A DNA stretch of 64,000 nucleotides from assembly GCA_018287875.1 (NCBI GenBank), contig JAGVVL010000027.1:806001-870000 (forward strand), written 5' to 3'. Positions 21,941 to 33,153 of this stretch are shown here, piece by piece (positions within the stretch are counted from its first letter, which is position 1; each line of letters begins with the position of its first letter). Under the pieces are notes generated by a model, which saw nothing but the letters and a program-made list of their open reading frames with translations, did not search any database and was not told where the DNA came from. The position numbers were made by a program, and so were the translations under genes. Source of the DNA: Nigrospora sphaerica. Its lineage: Eukaryota > Ascomycota > Sordariomycetes > Amphisphaeriales > Apiosporaceae.

Positions 21941-23097
21941 GTTGGCTGGTGCCTCGTCTGTGTCTCAAAGCAGGCGCGCCTCTTCGACGCATTCCGCGTC
22001 CAGCGATTGCTTTTCAACGGCCTCTTGCAGTATCGCCATGGATTCTATGGTCACGAATCGCACGCCGGATAAGCACAGGTGGTCGGTATACCGAAAGAGA
22101 CCAGCATTGTACTTTTAGACCCGACTTTTCCGAGTGGAGCCGTTTCGATACGGGCGCTTGGCAACGGTCTATTATGAAGCCACTTTGTCAGGCTGATAGG
22201 AGGCCAAGATAATGGACGCGGCGATGATGCCTAAGGTGGAAGGTGACCTGAATCGTGCTATAGACGTGGACAGCTCGTTTCGCACCCAGGGACCGCATCC
22301 GACGGGGGCTACCGGGCGAGGCGTGACACAATTGGGTACCGTTCACTTGGGCCGCTCCGCTGGTTGTTGTTACCTGATTTGACACCGTCTGTTCGCCCTG
22401 CCCATTGTGGGCCGTGTAATCTCACGTATGCGGTGTTTCCTCAAAGAGGTAGAAACGGCGCGGCCTGGGAGTCAAGAAGCAGAGATACGATAGGAGTTAG
22501 GGCAACATCGCCGTCGCCTTACCCCTCCTTAGTGGATATACATGCGTGGGTGCAGATGTGAAGGATGGACTGAGGGGGCGCTGCGCGCATATTGCTTCAG
22601 CAAGCGCGGCTAAGCTACGCTGAATAGCCGACGAGCCGGAACGGGGAACGGAGGGATAAGCGAAGCCAGACCTCCTGCCTAACACGAATATCCCAATAGG
22701 CCCGGAAAACATCCATTCTGGCGAAAACTTGATGAGACCAATAAAAAGCCGCCAAATCAACGTCAGGGGCTAAGGAGTACTTACAGAGTACTTTCTTTTC
22801 CATAGAAATAGAGCTCAACAGGAGGTTTGGTTCATGCTATGCTATGTACTATGGGTCTGCGCGAAAATGGACGTTTTCAGACCCTATCAGGATAAGGACC
22901 GTCTTGGAATCGCCGGAAACCGGCCGTATTACCACCAGTGATACGCGACAGTGGGTTAATGGAACTCGGGGTTCTCTCAAGGCTAACCGAGCAGCAGCTA
23001 GGCATTAGTGATGGTTCTCATTTAGGCCAGCATGACTAAGCGAGGTATTCAACTACTTTTCTCGGCATCGATCGTGGAATTCGGCCTTAGGAGTGAC
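21941..23097. other. divergent intergenic region, UstYa-like / repeat-peptide genes
   Basis: No gene recognised. It separates the minus-strand UstYa-like gene from the plus-strand repeat-peptide gene and must contain both promoters. Confidence 0.4.
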
Positions 23098-23104
23098 TAT
23101 ATAA
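23098..23104 (+). promoter_or_regulatory. TATA box of the repeat-peptide gene
   Basis: TATATAA about 137 bp before ATG 23241, with no ATG-initiated frame recognised in between. It supports the small gene as a transcribed unit. Confidence 0.5.
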
Positions 23105-23240
23105 GTAGAAGCTAACCGCACTCCAGCTGTTCATGCATTCCTCCTGAGCATCACCGGAGGCGAAGATCCCCCAGATATCTCAACACCACCACCGCCCCTT
23201 TCGTACCCCGATTAATCTGCATCAACGATCCCCATTCATC

Positions 23241-23432
23241 ATGTACACTGCCAAAAGCCCCTTCAGCCTTATGGCGTTGTTTCTTGCCACCACAATCCTC
23301 GCTGCCCCCGTCCCTATCACTTCCGACTACGTCGGTGCCGGTGGAAAGTCGATTCTCAACTACGAGAAGAACACCGTTTCCGATTACGTCGGGGCCGGCG
23401 GAAAGTCGATCCTCAACTACGAGCAATCTTAA
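23241..23432 (+). CDS. small secreted peptide with two identical 15-residue units (candidate RiPP precursor)
   Basis: A 63-residue protein with an N-terminal signal peptide (about residues 1-21, hydrophobic core SLMALFLATTILA) followed by APVPIT. Two exact copies of SDYVGAGGKSILNYE follow, separated by KNTV and ending in QS. The two units differ at four codons, all synonymous (third positions), so the peptide sequence appears to be held by selection. Each unit has two tyrosines. Signal peptide plus repeated core near a UstYa-like gene is the layout of dikaritin precursors (ustiloxin, phomopsin type), where Kex2 frees each core. Here dibasic KR sites are absent; only single lysines lie between units, which argues for caution. 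Alternatives are a repeat-containing secreted signal or effector peptide. No similar named protein is known to me. Confidence 0.65.
   Translation: MYTAKSPFSLMALFLATTILAAPVPITSDYVGAGGKSILNYEKNTVSDYVGAGGKSILNYEQS
23322..23423 (+). repeat. tandem 57-bp-period repeat encoding the peptide units
   Basis: Unit 1 spans 23322-23366 and unit 2 23379-23423, start to start 57 bp. The 45-bp units differ only at synonymous third positions: GAC/GAT, GGT/GGG, GGT/GGC and ATT/ATC. Confidence 0.9.
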
Positions 23433-23880
23433 CAGTCATTCGTGAATAGCGACTGGATGGCCCGGCACCGAACGAAAGGCGGTGCTCACACCCCAAGAAA
23501 GGAAAGGAAAAGAGGCTAACCAGGCCTATAGGAGACAAGGCTCGGAGGATCGAGAAGTCGCGAAAGAAGAGCATGGCATGATTCAGCCCAGGTGGCAAGA
23601 CAAGACAATACCGGAAAGACGGGGCAGTAAAATATATCTACCTAGAAACGTGCTAGTCACGTCTAGTGTCCCCTTGGGGATGTAGTGGCCGCCGCCGAAG
23701 GCGGCGGCCTCAAGACGAACAAAACTCATACGCATACGCATTCGCCATGGCCACGCATCAATAAACCTAGCGTATGTCACTACGTTTTATCCACCCTGTC
23801 ATCTACGTAGGAACAGTTCGGCAACTCTAAACAGCATTCAATTCAGAAACATTACTGGCCCGGTTATGCCGGACTTGAAC
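23433..23880. other. intergenic with a perfect GC hairpin
   Basis: Convergent spacer between the repeat-peptide gene and the methyltransferase. It holds a hairpin with 10-bp perfect arms and GAA loop at 23687-23709 and a 12-bp palindrome TCCCCTTGGGGA just before it (about 23668-23679). Either could mark transcript ends; no gene recognised. Confidence 0.5.
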
Positions 23881-25446
23881 CTAGACTTTTTGAAAAGCCA
23901 TAACATGTGTGCCGGCATCATCTTCTGATGATCCCACCGTCCCATAAACACGCTCGTGCGCGACGCATAACAGGCCCGCCCCTTGTGCCATCTTAATCAA
24001 GTGCCGAGGGTGCGTCTTCTGCTCGACCTCATAGTCAAGGCCGGCGACCAGGGCTTGGAGCTCGAGCCACTGGAGTCGCCAGAATGCGAGCCGGGGATCC
24101 GACACCTTGGTCGTGAAGCCGTGCCGGCGAGTGCGTGCCAGCAGGCCGCGGCAGAGACTTTCGGCGGCGTCGAGATGCCCATTGTCGGCATGGAACTTGG
24201 CTAGCGGGACGGTTCGGTTGTAGTCGTCAACAAATGCTCGTTCCGACTCAGTACGGACATCTTCAGCGTCTTTGTTGCCGTCCATTACCATGGACCACGG
24301 GAAGCAGAGTGGCACCATATAAGAGAGATGGTGGCGTAGCAAGTTGAGACTGCGCTGTGAACGCGTTTCAAAAGGCGAAATCATCTCGTCGGCAATGAAC
24401 CAGAACCCCCCAGGCTGCAGCCACTCTACGCTTCTCTGCAGGAAGTTTTCCGTGTTGAAGTGATGCGAGGCACCCGTCGACATAATGTAGTCGACCTTCT
24501 CCGGGTCTGGAGGCACAGCCAGGAAGTCTTCTTGGAGGCATGTCATCATCTTGTTGCCCTTGAGATGAGCTTGAAGGTACTGGAACGCCACATCGCTTGG
24601 CTCGATGGCGAGAACCTGGGTGTTCGGCATCAGCTCCTGGAAGGCCAGTAGGTTCGTTCCCGGACCCGGCCCGACATCAATGGCCCTGGGGCGTGATGCC
24701 TTGACGAAACGATTTACCAAACCGGCCAAAGCCACTGTCTGACGGAAGTAGGCCGGATGTGTCAGCTCGAAGAAGTTGTAATCGTCCACGTTGATCCTTT
24801 TCTCGAACGTGGCCGCTACGTGCTTGGGGCCAACACTCGGGTAGAGAGCCTCCCCGGCCTCCTGTTGGGATTTCAGGACGGCTTGCATGGGCAAAGTCGG
24901 AAGCCCTTGATTAGTGAGAATCTCGGCTGCCAGTGCGGCCGACAAGATTTGGTCGCCATTCGCGACCATCATGAGCTTCCGTGTAGCCGAGCTGTACTTT
25001 TCGGGCAGGACATGGCGGAGAGATTTGTTGTCAAGCTCAAACGCCAGCCGGTAAAGCGTGTCGTTGGTGGGTTTTGGAGTCTCCAGTTGAGATAGCGATT
25101 CAAGGAGACCGCTGTGCGACGACTCGTACGATTGATATCGCCGGGTTGATAGAACAATCAGCACCGGCTCGTCTCCATCGTGGTGGACCCAATGGCATCG
25201 GACGGCCCAACGATAAGAATTCGCGAAGGCACTCTCAAACGCCTGTTCCAACCCGGTCCAACGCGAGTGGTTGAACGGGCCCAGGGAGTCGAAGAAATGC
25301 AATCTGTCGGCCAGGAGTCCATTGCTGACCTCTATAAGGGACTGGTAAATTCGGTTTTGGACGACATCCCACGACAGAAGGCCAACATCGACCTTTCTCG
25401 TTGCCGCTTCTGAGGCAAGAGCTGAATTTAGCTCCTCCAGCCTCAT
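23881..25446 (-). CDS. SAM-dependent methyltransferase, 521 residues
   Basis: A single-exon class I methyltransferase. The N-terminal about 150 residues have no recognised function. A lid-like region (FFELTHPAYFRQTVALAG) precedes motif I IDVGPGPGTN (about residue 252), which binds S-adenosylmethionine. Then come AIEPSD (ribose-binding acidic strand end), VDYIMSTGASHHF and a WLQPGGFWFIADEM strand. The long C-terminal extension (about 150 residues) is helical. Substrate unknown. It lies between the repeat-peptide gene and an MFS gene, so a tailoring role in the local pathway is plausible. ATG 25446 is the first in frame. No disruption seen. Confidence 0.75.
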   Translation of the reverse strand: MRLEELNSALASEAATRKVDVGLLSWDVVQNRIYQSLIEVSNGLLADRLHFFDSLGPFNHSRWTGLEQAFESAFANSYRWAVRCHWVHHDGDEPVLIVLSTRRYQSYESSHSGLLESLSQLETPKPTNDTLYRLAFELDNKSLRHVLPEKYSSATRKLMMVANGDQILSAALAAEILTNQGLPTLPMQAVLKSQQEAGEALYPSVGPKHVAATFEKRINVDDYNFFELTHPAYFRQTVALAGLVNRFVKASRPRAIDVGPGPGTNLLAFQELMPNTQVLAIEPSDVAFQYLQAHLKGNKMMTCLQEDFLAVPPDPEKVDYIMSTGASHHFNTENFLQRSVEWLQPGGFWFIADEMISPFETRSQRSLNLLRHHLSYMVPLCFPWSMVMDGNKDAEDVRTESERAFVDDYNRTVPLAKFHADNGHLDAAESLCRGLLARTRRHGFTTKVSDPRLAFWRLQWLELQALVAGLDYEVEQKTHPRHLIKMAQGAGLLCVAHERVYGTVGSSEDDAGTHVMAFQKV

Positions 25447-26668
25447 GTTTGTAGGTCCGAAAGACCTCTGGTGTTTTTAAAAGGAGCAGCAACAAACAAA
25501 TACGAAGGGGCTGTCGGGGAGCTGCAGAAAGCGCTGTACGATTTGATGGACGGTACAACGAGGCAGAGAGTTTAGATCCCTTAGACCCTCCATGTTTTCC
25601 CCCAAGAAATATTGTCATGGTACTTATACGCGCCGGTGTTCATATCTTCAGCTAACTTAAGAGTCGCTGGCCTAGTGGTCACAAGGCTATACCGCCCCGA
25701 CATCCATGGCAACGGTAAGGATTCCACTCGGGCCTGGAGCTTTAGGCTCACATGATCCTTTCTTCGCTTACAAAGACTCCCCGCATATCTTACAAGGCCA
25801 GAGTAACGCCGTTTCCCTATGTGGCGAGAGAGGCGTCAGCAGAAAAGGCCTAGAACAAGTTGAACAGTAGATAAATGGCGGGATAAATAGATTCGCACCT
25901 GTTATGGTTGCCAACCACCTCGCCTGTGACTATGAATGAGTGGAATACGATGCACACCAATCACTGCAGGAAGGACATCCTGCTGACACGCGTGCCGAAC
26001 TGAGCAGGACAACCCCTGGCCGGGTCAGTGGCACGCCATCGCCACCAGGCTTTAACAGGACATGGCGCATTGCGAGACTGAAACTGTGTGTGGTAAGCTA
26101 AGACGGCTTACATTGGTTCAGCCCACGCTTGGTACGGCGCAGGATGGTAACCAGGCTAAAAACGTTACTGGATCCTGCAGGGCGGCAAAATTAGCGGAGG
26201 CCACATGAATGTGGGCACCATGCAGGTCACCCGTTCCGGGAGGAGAGCGGACTGTTGATGGGTCTAGCCCTTTAATTACGGGTCCCTCGACAGTGGACAG
26301 GGATCGTCTTGCAGACCGAGGTCCCCCGCAAGAATCTAGCGTATCCAGCTTGGAACAACACCACAGGCCGGTGTAACATCCGTCTTACCATAGCACACCT
26401 TCTCGTCAAGCACGCCCTGGATGACTGCCTTACTAAGAAAGTGCGAGCGATTCTGCTGCTCCAATGGGGATCAGACTTATTGTTCTGTGCTTACTCACAC
26501 CTGTCTTGTTTTGACCGTCCGGGCTTCAGGCCAGTGTGTTCAGTACTGTCTTTTGACACTGTATAAATACAGGCGCCTATGGGGCATGTTGCATGCGTTT
26601 TCGTGCATGCACAATCCGCGCGCACCAATCCGAATCGTAGTGATCTCAGGCAGCTCCCCGACCGGATG
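25447..26668. other. 1.2-kb intergenic region, no gene recognised
   Basis: Contains the methyltransferase promoter side and the region 3' of the MFS gene. TATAAATA occurs near 26561 on the plus strand but no coding region follows it. Nothing else stands out. Confidence 0.45.
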
Positions 26669-28783
26669 TCATCCCCGGGCTATACATCTTATCCCGTAAC
26701 CCTCCCCGCCATGAAGCCCTTGGCATGTGGTGGGTAGCCTTATCGGTAGACCCCCCCCTCCCTCCCCCTGTCTCGCCCATGTTAGGTAAAAGTCGTTGGT
26801 AACATGCAAAGGTTTACTGGTAGGTGATTTCCTAAGCTCCCTCGTTAGTCTTATGCGCATACAGCTGGAGGCAATCTGGATTACCCTCGCAAACTTACTA
26901 CGAGCCCGGATCCGCGGACCGTAGAAAACAAGCACCCAAGGCACGGCGGTCAATAGTAAGCTCTGCCTAGAATTTCAGCTTCGGTGTGCCACGAGTTTTA
27001 TGATTTCTCACGTACCACTCCGCCCAGCAAGCTCGAAGCCCCTGAAAACGTCAACCGTGTAAACATGGGTGTGGCCAGGAGAGGGAAGGTGCCTGCAAGC
27101 ATGTTGCGGCCTTTGACACGATTAGCCACCGCCAGGAAGCCGCTATACACGGAGAAGGGACGCTAAACAGTGTGAGAGACGTACAAAATGACTGCGCAGC
27201 AAGCGCGGAGCTGGCGTAACGGTGATACGTGTCGGCTAGGTAATTAAAAACGGCGAGGTAGATGGAGAAAAGCCCCATTGTCGCGCAGCCAATTGCGAGC
27301 GTCGGGGCGATCCAGTGTACGGATGGAACCAGGGTCCAGGCGAACCAAAAGAGCCCAATGGGCAACAAAACGCATTGCACGCAGCTGAAGTACAGCCGGC
27401 CCTCGGGCGTTGAGGAAAATTTGCCAAAATGCGTTGCGATTTTTTCCTGGAACATGCTGATTAGGGTGGATAAGGCGGACCCTACACACATGGCTATTCG
27501 AGGTATTGTTAGCACTGGGCATTGCTACCCGTGGCCTTGCTACCCCTTTGGTCTTACCTGAGAAAACGGCACCGCTCTGTTCGAGGGTGAAGCCGTGGTT
27601 TGTCGTGAAGACAAGCGGAACAATGCTGAACGTAAGATACAGAACCGCCCAACTGAATGCGGCCCAGAGAGAAAAGAAGAACACGACAGGTTCCGTGCAA
27701 AGGAGGTCTGCGAACGCATGCATAAGTGGAAAGCTATAGCCGTGACTGCGCAGAAGGGAATTACTCACGGAATGGCCGGTACACACTGATTCCGAGCATC
27801 TTGGCCAGTGTCTCTCGTTCTTCGTCCGACTTGACCTTCCACCTGATTCTCTGGCCCTGGGGCTCGCCTCTTTTCTCGCCGGTTGGCATCTCGAGCCCCG
27901 TCACCCCGCACTGCTCTCTTGTCTCGTACCACTTGTTCAACAAAGCCGCTTTATGGCTCAGTATGACACTGCCTCTGGTCTCGTTGAAGAAGGCGACTAC
28001 GGCCAAAATGGAAAGTCCGCAGGTGATGACCTGCACCCAAAAAACCCACCGCCAGTTGAGACGCTGGGCCACAAATCCAGAAACAAGGGGCCCGAGACCC
28101 GTTCCGAAGAGCGCCGATCCCGAGAACAAGGCCATCGGAGTGTTGCGATCTTCCTTGTGATATATGTCGCTGATGACGCCACCTATTGTCGAGCTGAAGG
28201 TCGAGCCGCCGATTCCGACGAAAAGCCTGGCGACAAGCAGGCCAGGAAACGACGTCGTTAGGGCGCAGGCCAGCTGCGCGGCACAGAAGATAATTCCGGT
28301 CACGACGAAGATGGGCTTGCGTCCATTGAGCTCCGAAAAGGGGGCGAGGACCATTGGCGCAATGCCGAAGCCGATGGTAAACGTCGTGATGCCCAGGGTC
28401 GCTACCGTGTTATTGACATCCCACTGCGCCATAATGGGCTCTAGACCGGCATCATAAGACCCAGCCGCATAGCAGACGACCATGGAGCAGATGCAAGACA
28501 GAATAATAATGGTGCGCTTCCGGGATTCTGGCCAGGTGAAGGGGGAGACATAGGCGGCGAGATTGGGCGGTGCAGGTGGCGACAAATGGCCGTCTTGTGG
28601 AGAGAGCGGGCTTGGCTGTGGCAGGACCGAATCGAAAGTCAGGTAATGATAGGTTACCGGAACATTGTCGATTCTGACCACGTCAGTATCTGGCTTTTGG
28701 TCTGGAGGCACCACCAAGGTTTCTATTCCAACGTTGAAACTGGATTTGTCCTTGGGAGGCGTCTGTTGCTCGTAGATAGGCAT
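26669..28783 (-). CDS. MFS multidrug/toxin exporter (DHA1-like), five exons
   Basis: Exons (minus strand) 27769-28783, 27558-27707, 27185-27493, 27016-27110 and 26669-26962 join in frame, 620 residues. ATG 28783 is the first true ATG of the frame. After a Pro-rich cytosolic N-terminus come membrane segments with typical MFS signatures: LNGRKPIFVV (loop 2-3), GLGPLVSGFVAQRLNWRWVFWVQ (antiporter motif C area), RPFHLLCTEPVVFFFSLW (TM7) and the ending LLTAVPWVLVFYGPRIRARSKFA. Introns are 74 bp or shorter with GT-AG borders. The residues after RSKFA are unlike the family, so the true 3' end may involve another small intron. It likely exports or takes up a small molecule, and the context suggests product export. 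Confidence 0.85.
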
Positions 28784-29541
28784 CGTGTCAAGCCAATCGG
28801 AGAAAGTTGCACTGGATGTTTTCAAGCATTGCAGGACGATATTTCATCCAGGAAGACTATTTAGAGGATTATCATTGTCGAACTATTGCTTCGAGCACAC
28901 GTGGCTCATAAGCGGTACCAAACTCACCATCCCGAGACACGGACTCGGTAAGCCGTCAGTAACTCCCCAGGGAAGTGGCAAAATACGAATCCTGTGGGGG
29001 CCAGAGAGAGCCCGCAGGCATCCGCTTTCGCTGACCGTCTTTTTGATTCAGCTTTCAAGCCACAGCCCACAAACCACCAATGGGCGAAAGGTTGGGCTTA
29101 AGCAGGGATGCTGCGAGCATGGGTATGAAGCCTTGCGAGGCAGTGCTGACGCATTTTAGTATCAGCGTAAAGATGGCAGACGGACGGTACCAAACGCTCT
29201 AAAACAGCTACAATACTGTATGACTAGCTTGGATCCCCCGCGGGATGTCTTATCTAGGAGTTGCCCCATCGGACCTGGCAAGTATTTACCTTGCATCAGT
29301 TCCAATTCCTTTTTTTGCTTGACGGGGAATTGATGTGAAAGTTTCCCCGCTTACTTGGCGGGTTGGTCTTAGTCGGAGGATTCTTTTAGTAATTTTCTGC
29401 ATCACGGATAGTCTCAGCACGCGGAATGAGGCTGGCAGGTTCGCGGTCTAAACTTGATCGCGTCCGTTCCGTCGCCACACGGTAGGCGAATGCGAGACAA
29501 CACGGCGTGGCGTGCTTGTATTCGTTGTATTGAGGATGAGC
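28784..29541. other. intergenic, MFS promoter region
   Basis: 760 bp between the two minus-strand transporter genes; the left part is the presumed promoter of the DHA1-like gene. No gene or repeat recognised. Confidence 0.45.
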
Positions 29542-31048
29542 TTACAGTCTGACTACACGTCCCGTGGCCTCGACTCCTGCTTTCGTTCTGTCATACCTCA
29601 CGACAGCGACGAGCGGACTCAGTAAGCACACAACGGTGCCTACAGCAAATGCACCAGCGAATACCTGCGGCGGCGTAAAGGAAACCTCACCAGGAGTAAG
29701 ACGGACGAGCGCCCCAGCGATAGGCGCACCAATGAGAACGCCGACACCGGCAAACATCCAAGCCATGCCCATCCGCGTGCCAATGACTGACATGGTTGGT
29801 GAAAAGACTGGATGGGACACGGCAGCGCTGGGGCTGGCAACCTGTGCACCAGACACGATACCGTACACGACGCAGAATGTGACGAAGCCCGCCGTTTCGC
29901 GCACGGCAATCCACGCGAAAAAGACGATAACGGTTCCCACCGTCGCGACAAGGTAGACCTGGAGGGAACCGAGGCGGCCAGCCGCGAGCATGGGAAGGGT
30001 ACGGCCCACAAACGAGCCGATGCTCATGTACACCAGAGACTCCAGGGCGAAGCTGCGAGGCAATCCCAGGGCAGTGGTGGCGTACACGGTGACATAGAAG
30101 GGCGGAATATAGAAGGCGACATAATTAAGCAGGAGGGCAAGCGAGAAAAACAGGAAGGAGGGCTCCCGTAGCGCAGCGAGGTCTAACACCGCGCGGCGTT
30201 GCTCTAGCACCCGGGGCCGGGGAGGGAGGAGGATGGCCAGAGCAACGACAGACAGCACAAGGGCAACCAAGGTTATGGACCTCACGGTCCAGGCAAAACC
30301 GATGCTCGGCACCAGGCTCCTCAGCATAAAGGTGTAGATGATGCCGCCGGCACTGCCACCCCCGTTCACGCATCCGATGGCCCAGGGGCGAACCGAGTCG
30401 CCGAACTGGATCGAGACGAGGGCGAGGGCAGGCACGTACAGGAGGCCTGAGCCTAGGCCGACGCACAGCCCCTGGGCGAGGAAGACGTGCCAGTACGTGG
30501 CGGCGAGGGACAGGAGGCCCATACCCAACACCACGAGGGCGCAGCCAGCCAAGAGGAGCGGTCGGAGGTAGCCCGAGTCGAATAATGGCCCGGTGAACAC
30601 GCCAGGAAAGACGACGAGGAAGACCTGGAAGCTGCCCACCCACGAGATGGAGCTGGTTGACTTGTCGGAGAGCATTGTGCTGACGTAGTATTGGTTGAAC
30701 GCGCCGAATGCCTGTGTAAGACCCCTGGTGCGCAGTCTTGGGTCAGCCTTCGTAGGGCACAGTACCCCCGCGCGTCAGAGGCGGGGTTTGCCCACAAGCT
30801 AGAACAAAAGGTACAGCCGGGGTCACATCGGCTGAGGGGCCTGACCGAGCCTGGCCAGCTGAATGCATGACTCACCATGCGTTGACGAATAAGAAAAAAG
30901 AGGCGAGGACGCAGAGCCAGGCTCGAGGTCCCCCCTCTGAACTGCCATCCAGCGGGCTCTCTCCAGCGACGGGCGCCGCTAATGGGTCGGGGATTCCGTC
31001 GCTTCTATTGTCCTGGTTGGCCTCTAGCAGGTCTAGGGAGATCGCCAT
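29542..31048 (-). CDS. MFS monocarboxylate-transporter-like permease, two exons
   Basis: Exon 1 (30876-31048) encodes a hydrophilic N-terminus and the start of TM1 (PRAWLCVLASFFLFVNAW). A 151-bp intron (30725-30875, donor GTGAGT) follows. Exon 2 (29542-30724) resumes with GLTQAFGAFNQYYVSTM, the usual MCT-type continuation. The acceptor at 30725-30726 was chosen because it alone completes Trp and restores the family sequence; the total is 451 residues. Segments such as GLGSGLLYVPALALVSIQF and CVNGGGSAGGIIYTFML fit fungal MCT-like transporters (TM4-5). Twelve membrane segments are expected. Substrate unknown; such genes are frequent in fungal clusters. Confidence 0.8.
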
Positions 31049-31852
31049 GACAGGCCTGGGGGTGTTGATTGCGGCGGGTTAGGCTTCGGCGCGCCTGGAC
31101 TCAGGAAAGGATGTTAGGCAGCGGAAAGTAGCTATAGTAGAAGGAGTTGCACCGCCCAGGAAAGTTATGAGTCCCGTTAGAACGGAGATTGTGGCCTGGG
31201 GTGGGGTAGCCGCCGATGGCCGGCCCAATCCTATCACCAACCAACACATGCAGGGGGGTGGCCATCTTGCCGCGCTCCCGTCGCGGCACGGTACGAGCTG
31301 CTCAATGTTTGGGGTTCCCTGGGTCAGACGCTGACCACCTCGGCTTGGCGTTCTGCTTAGAACGGGAGCCCCGGCTAAAACGGTCCGCCTTGTATGCAGG
31401 GATTCTACCGGCGGTTCCAGGCTGCCGACGCCCAAGCGGTAAGAGACCGTCCCCTGCGCCAAGATGTAAGACTAGGTACCTACACAGTATATAGCCAAGC
31501 TCCAGATCAAACGAGGACGAATGGCACAATAGACCAGGGTCTTAACAAATCCCTGAAGATTATGTGAGAGACTTCGTAGGTTAGATCTAGCAAGTAATTC
31601 CTTCAAATTACGTGGCATGGATTTGTCGACGCGCCTTGGGTATGGTAGCAAACATATTGACTTGATGCCGTGATTTGTCATATACCGTACGGTGTACATT
31701 TATTCATCCTTGTCTTCCGCGCGTTCGCCACTCGGCTACCGTACCGCCTTTACCAATCAATAAGGCGTATCTGGTCTTCTCTCCCTTGCATGCGTCACGA
31801 ATCAATGCTGGCCAAGCAGGCACACTCATCTTGCCGATTCCCGTCCCTTTGT
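31049..31852. other. intergenic, no gene recognised
   Basis: 800 bp between the MCT-like gene promoter and the 3' end of the aminotransferase. No feature identified. Confidence 0.45.
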
Positions 31853-33153
31853 CTAGTGGCTTACCTCGCTGACCGCCCTGCACCATCCCCATTGGTCCTC
31901 GAGCGTCCCTTGCTGCACGCCCTTCAGTATCGAAAGAAGCCTGGCGCAGCAAGGCCCCGGGAGGTCGCCGTCGTTTTTGTACGTATACATGTCACCGGTG
32001 GACTTCCGCGTGATGCTCTTGATCGGCACCAGTGTGCCGGCTGTGCCCACAGCAAGGACCTCGTCGAAGCTGGGAAGCTCGCTATAGAGGACTGTCCGGT
32101 GCTCGATCCCCCATCCGAGGTCTTTGGCAATTTGACAGATGGAATCCGAAGTGACACTCTCAATGGTCCGCTTGGGGTAAGGCACGACAAGGGTGTACTT
32201 GTCATTCGTGCTTGTGGTACTGTTGCCTTCCGCCAGGCCATTCTTGATCCCCACGAATCCAGCCATGGAGAACTCGTCCACCTCCGTTCGCGTCTTACTG
32301 TCGAGATGAAGCAAAATCCCATAATTGGTGGAGCCTGCAGTTCGGATATGGCGCACAAGTGGCGAATAGTTGCCCCCGACCTTGGCGGGGCCGAGTCCAT
32401 CGGGTGCAACACGGTCATAATCCTCGAGGATCAGTGCCTGAACAGCCTTGACACCATATGCAGCCCCGACAGGGGTGACGAAGACGCAGAAGGAGTACCC
32501 GTCCGGCGCCGTCAGACCCAGTGTGGGAGTGGTACCGAAGACAATCGGTCGGATGTACAATGCCGCGCTAGCCCCGTGCGGTGGAACGAAGGCGGCGTTC
32601 CTTGCCACGGCCATGTTGAGACAGTCCAGGAAGTGGTCTTCCGGCACAGGTGGGATTGAGATGTAAGCCACAGAGCGCATCATCCGCTGGGCATTCTTCG
32701 ATGGCCGGAATATTTGGATCTCCCCCGAGGGTCTGCGGTATGCCTTGAGGCCTTCGAAGGCTTGTTGCGCTGAAAGAGGCTGTGTCAGAATAGGTCGCTT
32801 CAAGAGGCGTTCATTTCACGGGTGGGAACATGTATTACCATAGTTCAGGGCTGGGGAAAGCCCATGGATCCGTAGAAAGGGGTCGCTGACGAACTTGGGT
32901 GCACTCCACACGCCCGATTCCTTGTCATAATGGGATTCGACATGGCCATTGACTGCCCGTGCGCTTACAGTCAGCGTTCATGGCGTAGCAGTTATGTATG
33001 AATCGGTTCTTGGCTCACCTTCGGAGACGGCGAAGCCCAGGGTTTCCCAGCCTAAACGAGAACGAGCAAATTGTCAGCATTGTGCCTGATTGAAATATGC
33101 ATCACGGTCATCAGAGACGCACTAATTGACGAGGTGGGGTTGGGTGGGAACAT
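31853..33153 (-). CDS. branched-chain amino acid aminotransferase, four exons
   Basis: PLP fold-type IV transaminase converting Leu/Ile/Val and their 2-keto acids. Exons 33123-33153, 33019-33051, 32839-32952 and 31853-32769 join in frame to 364 residues. The N-terminus MFPPNPTSSI, then VNGHVESHYDKESGVW, FLRIHGLSPALNY and QQAFEGLKAYR are standard BCAT segments. The PLP lysine lies in AKVGGNYSP, and GTAGTLVPIKSI is near the substrate site. An acceptor inside CGGGCAG (32953-32954) is needed to produce VNGH. The ending LEDQWGWCRAV is typical. Placed in a putative cluster, it may supply an unusual amino or keto acid rather than serve housekeeping; that is inference. Confidence 0.88.

Noticed and set aside
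23855..23885. Possible tRNA B box on the minus strand (GGTTCAAGTCC)
   Set aside because: No matching A box, no acceptor or T-stem pairing, and it overlaps the methyltransferase 3' end.
25640..25740. tRNA-like stretch (GCCTAGTGGTCACAAGG)
   Set aside because: Cannot be folded into a cloverleaf; no proper anticodon or T arm.
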